The notes under the pieces were generated by a model. It made no database searches. It was given only the letters and a program-made list of their open reading frames with translations, and was not told where the DNA came from. Positions 60,371-64,000 of a stretch of DNA of 64,000 nucleotides are shown piece by piece. This DNA comes from Streptomyces bambusae. Its GTDB lineage: Bacteria > Actinomycetota > Actinomycetes > Streptomycetales > Streptomycetaceae. Each line of letters starts with the position of its first letter. Positions within the stretch are counted from its first letter, which is position 1. The position numbers and the translations under genes are program-made. The DNA lies in contig NZ_JAJAUZ010000005.1 in the NCBI RefSeq assembly GCF_020532645.1, positions 124,001 to 188,000 on the forward strand, in the 5' to 3' direction.

Positions 60371-60468
60371 CCGGCCCACCCCCGACCCATCCTCGGACCC
60401 GCCTCGCCCCCTGCCCGGCCCCGCCTGCGCCCGCCCTCCGTCGCCGTACGGGCGGCCCCGGGTACGCC

Positions 60469-60503
60469 GATGCCCCCGCGCCGGGCACCGGCACGGGGGC
60501 ATC
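60469..60503 (-). terminator. Terminator of permease 2
   Basis: GATGCCCCCG (60469-60478) pairs with CGGGGGCATC (60494-60503); a C/A mismatch, then GCCGG/CCGGC (60480-60484, 60488-60492) extends the stem, with a GCA loop. It is 19 bp after the stop at 60522. Confidence 0.85.
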
Positions 60504-60521
60504 GGGGGAAGAACGGGACCG

Positions 60522-61970
60522 TCAGACCGTACTGCTCACCGCACCGGCCTCGCGGTCCGCACCGGACCCGCCGCCCCCGCGGCGCTCCCGCCAGAACGCC
60601 ACCGCCAGCACCACGGCCGTCGCCCCGCCCGACCACAGCAGCTGCGGCCGCGCGCCGTCGTCGAACAGCATCAGCACCAGCACCGCGGCCATCGCCGCCA
60701 GCGCCGCCCAGGTCAGGTACGGGAACGCCCACATCCGCAGCACCAGCCGCTCCGGCACCTCCCGCTCGATCCGGCGCCGCAACCGCAGCTGGGACACCGC
60801 GATCAGCACCCACACGAACAGCAGGACCGCGCCCACCGCGTTGAGCATGTAGAGGAACACCGACGTCGGCCACAGCAGGTTCAGCAGCACCGACACGAAG
60901 CCGAAGGCCACCGACGCGAACACCGCCCGCCGCGGCACCCCGCCGCCCGACACCGCCAGCAGCGCCTGCGGCGCCTCACCCCGCTCGGCCAGCGAGAAGA
61001 TCATGCGCGAGGACCCGTACAGGTTCGCGTTGAGCGCCGACAGCAGCGCCACGAACACCACCACGTTCATGATCTGCCCGGCCGAGCCGACGCCGATCGA
61101 GTCCAGCACCGCCACGTACGGGCTCTCGTCCGGCTTCGCCGACCGCCACGGCAGCAGGGTCACGATCACCAGCATCGACCCGACGTAGAAGAAGAGGATC
61201 CGCCACACCGCGCTGCGCACCGCCCGCGCCACCGACCGCGCCGGGTCGTCCGACTCGGCCGCGGCGATGGTGACGACCTCCAGGCCGCCGAACGCGAACA
61301 CCACCGCGAGCACGCCGGAGACCACTCCGCCCCAGCCGTTCGGCAGGAAGCCGCCCTGCCCGGTGAGGTTGGCCAGCCCCACCGGATCGGTGTCGGGCAG
61401 CCACCCCACGATGGCCAGCGTGCCCAGCACCAGGAACAGCACGATCGCGCCGACCTTCAGCGCGGCGAACCAGAACTCGAACTCGCCGAAGTTCTTCACC
61501 GCCGCCAGGTTGCTGACGGTGAAGAACACCATGAAGACCAGCACCCAGGCCCACTGCGGGAACCCCGGCACCCAGCCGTTCGCGATCTTCGCCGCGCCGG
61601 TGGCCTCCACCGCGAGCACGACGACGAGCAGGAACCAGTACAGCCAGCCCACCGAGAACCCGGCCCAGCGGCCGAGCGCCCGCTCCGCGTGCACGGAGAA
61701 GGAACCGGAGGCGGGCATCGCGGCGGACATCTCGCCCAGCATCCGCATCACCAGCATCGCCAGCGCCCCGGCCAGCAGATACGACACGATGATGCCGGGG
61801 CCGGCCACGGAGATCCCGGCGCCGGAGCCGACGAACAGGCCGGCGCCGATCACCCCGCCCAGGCCGAGCATGGTCAGGTGGCGCTGTTTCAGCCCGTGGG
61901 CCAGCGGCTCTTCGGGCAGCGCTTCTTCGGGCAGCGGATCGTGCATGAAGGTGCTCGTACTCTCGAACAT
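60522..61970 (-). CDS. Amino-acid permease 2 (APC family)
   Basis: 482 residues with the same family blocks as permease 1: LKQRHLTMLGLGGVIGAGLF, MRMLGEMSAAMPASGSFSVH, FGEFEFWFAALKVGAIVLF, VTIAAAESDDPARSVARAVR and YGSSRMIFSLAERGEAPQAL. The C-terminal tail is Gly/Arg-rich. The ATG at 61970 gives MFESTSTFMHDPLPEE; an internal ATG at MHDP is also possible. Substrate unknown. It is divergent from bioY, with a Crp-like palindrome between them. Confidence 0.9.
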   Translation of the reverse strand: MFESTSTFMHDPLPEEALPEEPLAHGLKQRHLTMLGLGGVIGAGLFVGSGAGISVAGPGIIVSYLLAGALAMLVMRMLGEMSAAMPASGSFSVHAERALGRWAGFSVGWLYWFLLVVVLAVEATGAAKIANGWVPGFPQWAWVLVFMVFFTVSNLAAVKNFGEFEFWFAALKVGAIVLFLVLGTLAIVGWLPDTDPVGLANLTGQGGFLPNGWGGVVSGVLAVVFAFGGLEVVTIAAAESDDPARSVARAVRSAVWRILFFYVGSMLVIVTLLPWRSAKPDESPYVAVLDSIGVGSAGQIMNVVVFVALLSALNANLYGSSRMIFSLAERGEAPQALLAVSGGGVPRRAVFASVAFGFVSVLLNLLWPTSVFLYMLNAVGAVLLFVWVLIAVSQLRLRRRIEREVPERLVLRMWAFPYLTWAALAAMAAVLVLMLFDDGARPQLLWSGGATAVVLAVAFWRERRGGGGSGADREAGAVSSTV

Positions 61971-62068
61971 GAGGCGACGGTGAAGGATACGCGGCAATTG
62001 GCGGGATCCCACAGTCTCCCCGAGTGGTGGTCAAGGACGCAAAACGGAAGTCTCATGCAACCGGGCTC

Positions 62069-62082
62069 GTGATGTGCATCAC
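62069..62082. promoter_or_regulatory. Crp-like palindrome between permease 2 and bioY
   Basis: GTGATG-TG-CATCAC, a perfect 14-bp palindrome that contains GTGA-N6-TCAC, the classical CRP/FNR half-site layout. Streptomyces Crp sites are described as GTG-N6-GNCAC; here the spacing agrees and one base deviates. It lies 99 bp from the permease start and 148 bp from bioY. Confidence 0.45.
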
Positions 62083-62229
62083 CTCTCTTCCGGCGTGGCG
62101 TCGGAGCTTTGTGTGATCCCCACCAATGCGGGCGACCTTGCTTTGTGTCCGGACGACGGTGATCGGTGCCGCGGCCCGCGGATAGCGTCGCGGTGTCCCT
62201 CCCCGAGCCCCTCACTCACCGGAGCCTCC

Positions 62230-62814
62230 ATGAGCACCGCTTCCGTCTCCCTGCGCCCCGGCGCCGTCCTCGCCGACCTGCTGCCCGCGAGCCGCACCCG
62301 CGACGCCGCGCTGGTCCTCGGCGGCGCCGCCCTGATGGGCCTCGCCGCGCAGATCTCCGTCCACGTGCCCGGGCTCGTCGTCCCCGTCACCGGCCAGACC
62401 TTCGCCGCCCTGCTCGTCGGCACCGCGCTCGGCGCCCGCCGCGGCTTCCTCTCGCTCGCCCTCTACACCCTGGTCGGCATGGCGGGCGTGCCGTGGTTCG
62501 CCGGCGGCACCGCCGGCGCGGGCGGTGCCACCTTCGGCTACGTCCTCGGCATGCTGCTCGCGTCCACCCTCGTCGGTGCGCTCGCCCGCCGCGGCGCCGA
62601 CCGCTCGGTGCTGCGCACCGCCGCCGCGATGACCGCCGGCTCGCTCGTCGTCTACGCCGTCGGCGTCCCGTACCTGGCGCTGGCCACCGGCATGTCCTTC
62701 TCGAAGGCCCTCGCCGTCGGCATGGTGCCCTTCCTGATCGGCGACGCCCTCAAGGCCGCCCTCGCCATGGGCCTGCTGCCCGCCGCCTGGAAGCTGGCCG
62801 GCCGCCGCGGCTGA
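62230..62814 (+). CDS. bioY: BioY biotin-transporter substrate-binding membrane component
   Basis: S-component of an energy-coupling-factor transporter, or in some bacteria a solitary biotin transporter. 194 residues, about six helices: LVLGGAALMGLAAQISVHV, VPVTGQTFAALLVGTALGAR (the BioY hallmark), ALYTLVGMAGVPWFAGGTAG, GATFGYVLGMLLASTLVGAL, and FLIGDALKAALAMGLLPAAW. No EcfA or EcfT gene is next to it, so it must share a module encoded elsewhere or work alone. GGAG precedes the ATG at 62230. Confidence 0.93.
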   Translation: MSTASVSLRPGAVLADLLPASRTRDAALVLGGAALMGLAAQISVHVPGLVVPVTGQTFAALLVGTALGARRGFLSLALYTLVGMAGVPWFAGGTAGAGGATFGYVLGMLLASTLVGALARRGADRSVLRTAAAMTAGSLVVYAVGVPYLALATGMSFSKALAVGMVPFLIGDALKAALAMGLLPAAWKLAGRRG

Positions 62815-62835
62815 CCGCCCGGCCGCAGATGCACG

Positions 62836-62869
62836 GAACGCCCCCGGACCACGCTGTCCGGGGGCGTTC
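62836..62869. terminator. Bidirectional terminator between bioY and permease 3
   Basis: A perfect 14-bp stem, GAACGCCCCCGGAC (62836-62849) with GTCCGGGGGCGTTC (62856-62869), loop CACGCT, 22 bp after the bioY stop and 46 bp from the convergent permease stop. Confidence 0.9.
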
Positions 62870-62914
62870 GCGTACGTACTCACAGACCGGGAGGACCGCA
62901 GGCGGTCCGTCGGA

Positions 62915-64000
62915 TCAGGGGGTCAGCGAGGTCTTGCGGCGACGGTCGAGCACGAACCCGACGAGCACCACGGCGGCGGCGACCAGCGTCGACAGCATGA
63001 CCACCTTGCGGTTGGCGTCGTCGAAGAACATGTAGCCGATCACGAACGCGATCATCCCGGCGGTGGCCCAGGTCAGCCACGGGAACAGCCACATCTTGAC
63101 CGTCAGCTTCTCCGGCGCCTCGGCCTGGAGGATCTTGCGCATCCGCAGCTGGGTCAGGCAGATGACCAGCCAGACGAACAGCGCGATCGCACCCGAGGAG
63201 TTCAGCAGGAAGCTGAAGACCGTGTCCGGATTGGTGTAGTTGAAGACCACCGCGACGAAGCCGAAGACGGTGGAGCCCAGGATCGCGGCGGTCGGCACGC
63301 CCCGCCTGTTGACCTTCGCGAAGGCCTTGGGCGCGTCACCGCGCTCGCCCAGCGAGAACGCCATGCGGGAGGCGGTGTACAGGCCCGAGTTCAGGCAGGA
63401 CAGCACGGCGGTCAGGACGATCACGTTCATGATCTGGCCGGCGGCCGGGATGCCGATGGAGTCGAGGGCGGCGACGTACGAGCCCTTCTCGACGATCGAC
63501 TTGTCGTTCCACGGCAGCAGGGTCAGGACCACGAAGATCGAACCCAGGTAGAAGACGCCGATGCGCCAGATGACCGAGTTGGTGGCCTTGGTGACGGCGC
63601 GGCGCGGGTCCTCGGACTCGCCGGCGGCCAGCGTGACGATCTCGCTGCCCATGAAGGAGAAGACGACCATCAGCACACCGGTGAGGATCGAGCCCCAGCC
63701 GTTCGGCATGAAGCCGCCGGAGTCGGTGAGGTGCGCGAAGCCCGCACCCGGGTTGTCCGAGCCCGGCAGCACGCCGAACACGGCCAGGAAGCCGATGCCG
63801 ACGAAGGCGGCGATGGCGACGACCTTGATGCCGGCGAACCAGAACTCGAACTCGCCGTACGAGGCGACCGAGCCGAGGTTGGTGACCGTCAGCACGGCCA
63901 TCACGATCAGGGCCCAGGCCCACTGCGGGACCGCCGGCACCCAGCCCTCGAGGATCACCGCACCGGCGGTGGCCTCCACGGCCAGCACGACGACCCAGAA
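62915..64000 (-). CDS. Amino-acid permease 3 (APC family), 5' end outside the window
   Basis: At least 361 codons of a third GabP-like permease; the true start lies beyond base 64000. Visible blocks: FGEFEFW-equivalent YGEFEFWFAGIKVVAIAAF, GSEIVTLAAGESEDPRRAVTK, LYTASRMAFSLGERGDAPKA and LLNSSGAIALFVWLVICLTQ. It is more distant from permeases 1 and 2 than they are from each other. The C-terminus ends in RRRKTSLTP. Substrate unknown. Confidence 0.88.
   Translation of the reverse strand, partial: FWVVVLAVEATAGAVILEGWVPAVPQWAWALIVMAVLTVTNLGSVASYGEFEFWFAGIKVVAIAAFVGIGFLAVFGVLPGSDNPGAGFAHLTDSGGFMPNGWGSILTGVLMVVFSFMGSEIVTLAAGESEDPRRAVTKATNSVIWRIGVFYLGSIFVVLTLLPWNDKSIVEKGSYVAALDSIGIPAAGQIMNVIVLTAVLSCLNSGLYTASRMAFSLGERGDAPKAFAKVNRRGVPTAAILGSTVFGFVAVVFNYTNPDTVFSFLLNSSGAIALFVWLVICLTQLRMRKILQAEAPEKLTVKMWLFPWLTWATAGMIAFVIGYMFFDDANRKVVMLSTLVAAAVVLVGFVLDRRRKTSLTP

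Larger units (their letters stand above)
60181..60521. other. 341-bp region between permeases 1 and 2 with short tandem repeats
   Basis: No gene. It holds the upstream region of permease 1, three tandem copies of a 22-bp unit (60305-60370, listed separately) and the permease 2 terminator (60469-60503). Confidence 0.6.

Noticed and set aside
60305..60400. Tandem repeats considered as a CRISPR-like array.
   Set aside because: Repeats are contiguous with no spacers and there are no cas genes.

Overview
This is a very GC-rich (clearly above 70 %) chromosomal window from a Streptomyces-type actinomycete. The evidence is the extreme third-position GC, the many GTG starts and 1-4 bp gene overlaps, several start codons about 7 bp after a TANNNT box (apparently leaderless mRNAs), and Streptomyces-typical families: an NsdA-like TPR regulator, a DasA-like chitosugar binding protein, a mycothiol-linked DsbA-like protein, an SCO4226-like DUF4242 protein, CGNR and PucR regulators, and an iron-type superoxide dismutase with a Nur-like box. 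No tRNA, rRNA, CRISPR array, integrase or intact insertion sequence was seen, so it reads as chromosome with local decay rather than a large mobile island. It contains about 46 intact or window-truncated protein genes and two broken ones.

Layout. 1-6 kb: catabolic genes (aldehyde dehydrogenase cut by the window edge, thiolase, a small alpha/beta hydrolase, an amidase behind a TetR-type palindrome). 6.3-10.6 kb: the ergothioneine operon egtABCD, every junction overlapping. It runs convergently into an ornithine-lipid-type N-acyltransferase/O-acyltransferase pair (10.5-12.2 kb). 12.5-17.8 kb: a DasA-like lipoprotein with a dre-like operator, dodecin, a small HAD phosphatase, a CapA-like metallophosphatase and a GH101-type glycosidase that has lost its catalytic core. 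18-21.6 kb: an extracytoplasmic hydrolase fused to an ABC ATPase, plus its permease. 21.7-31.9 kb: GH35 beta-galactosidase with divergent AraC regulator, a helicase with helicase-associated repeats, a truncated IclR-type protein, GNAT, TetR, stand-alone trpF, and an MFS/PLP-enzyme pair. 32.3-39.3 kb: a His-rich secreted peptide, a KimA-like potassium transporter coupled to a PucR regulator, and a two-subunit molybdenum hydroxylase. 39.6-47.1 kb: DUF4242 protein, PAS-PP2C phosphatase, NsdA-like regulator, phosphotransferase, Tat-exported 3-ketosteroid dehydrogenase-like flavoprotein and an unknown conserved protein.

47.3-50.8 kb: an extraordinary poly-G tract (possibly a sequencing artefact) next to a large secreted subtilase. 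51-54.2 kb: a CGNR regulator divergent from a VOC protein and a flavin-reductase-fold gene carrying one in-frame TAG, then an AbiEi/nuclease-like protein. 54.4-58.6 kb: pepN, the DsbA-like protein and superoxide dismutase. 58.8-64 kb: three paralogous amino-acid permeases (the last cut by the window end), with bioY between the second and third.

Themes: low-molecular-weight thiol and redox metabolism (ergothioneine, mycothiol-linked DsbA, SOD), sugar and chitin-derived nutrient use, and metabolite transport. The strongest leads for undescribed biology are the tethered hydrolase-ABC exporter (18.0-21.6 kb), the DasA paralogue with its dre-like site, the PucR-KimA operon, the CGNR-controlled detoxification module with its nonsense mutation, and the His-rich exported peptide with a palindrome over its start codon. 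All functional calls come from reading motifs by eye; no database search was run.
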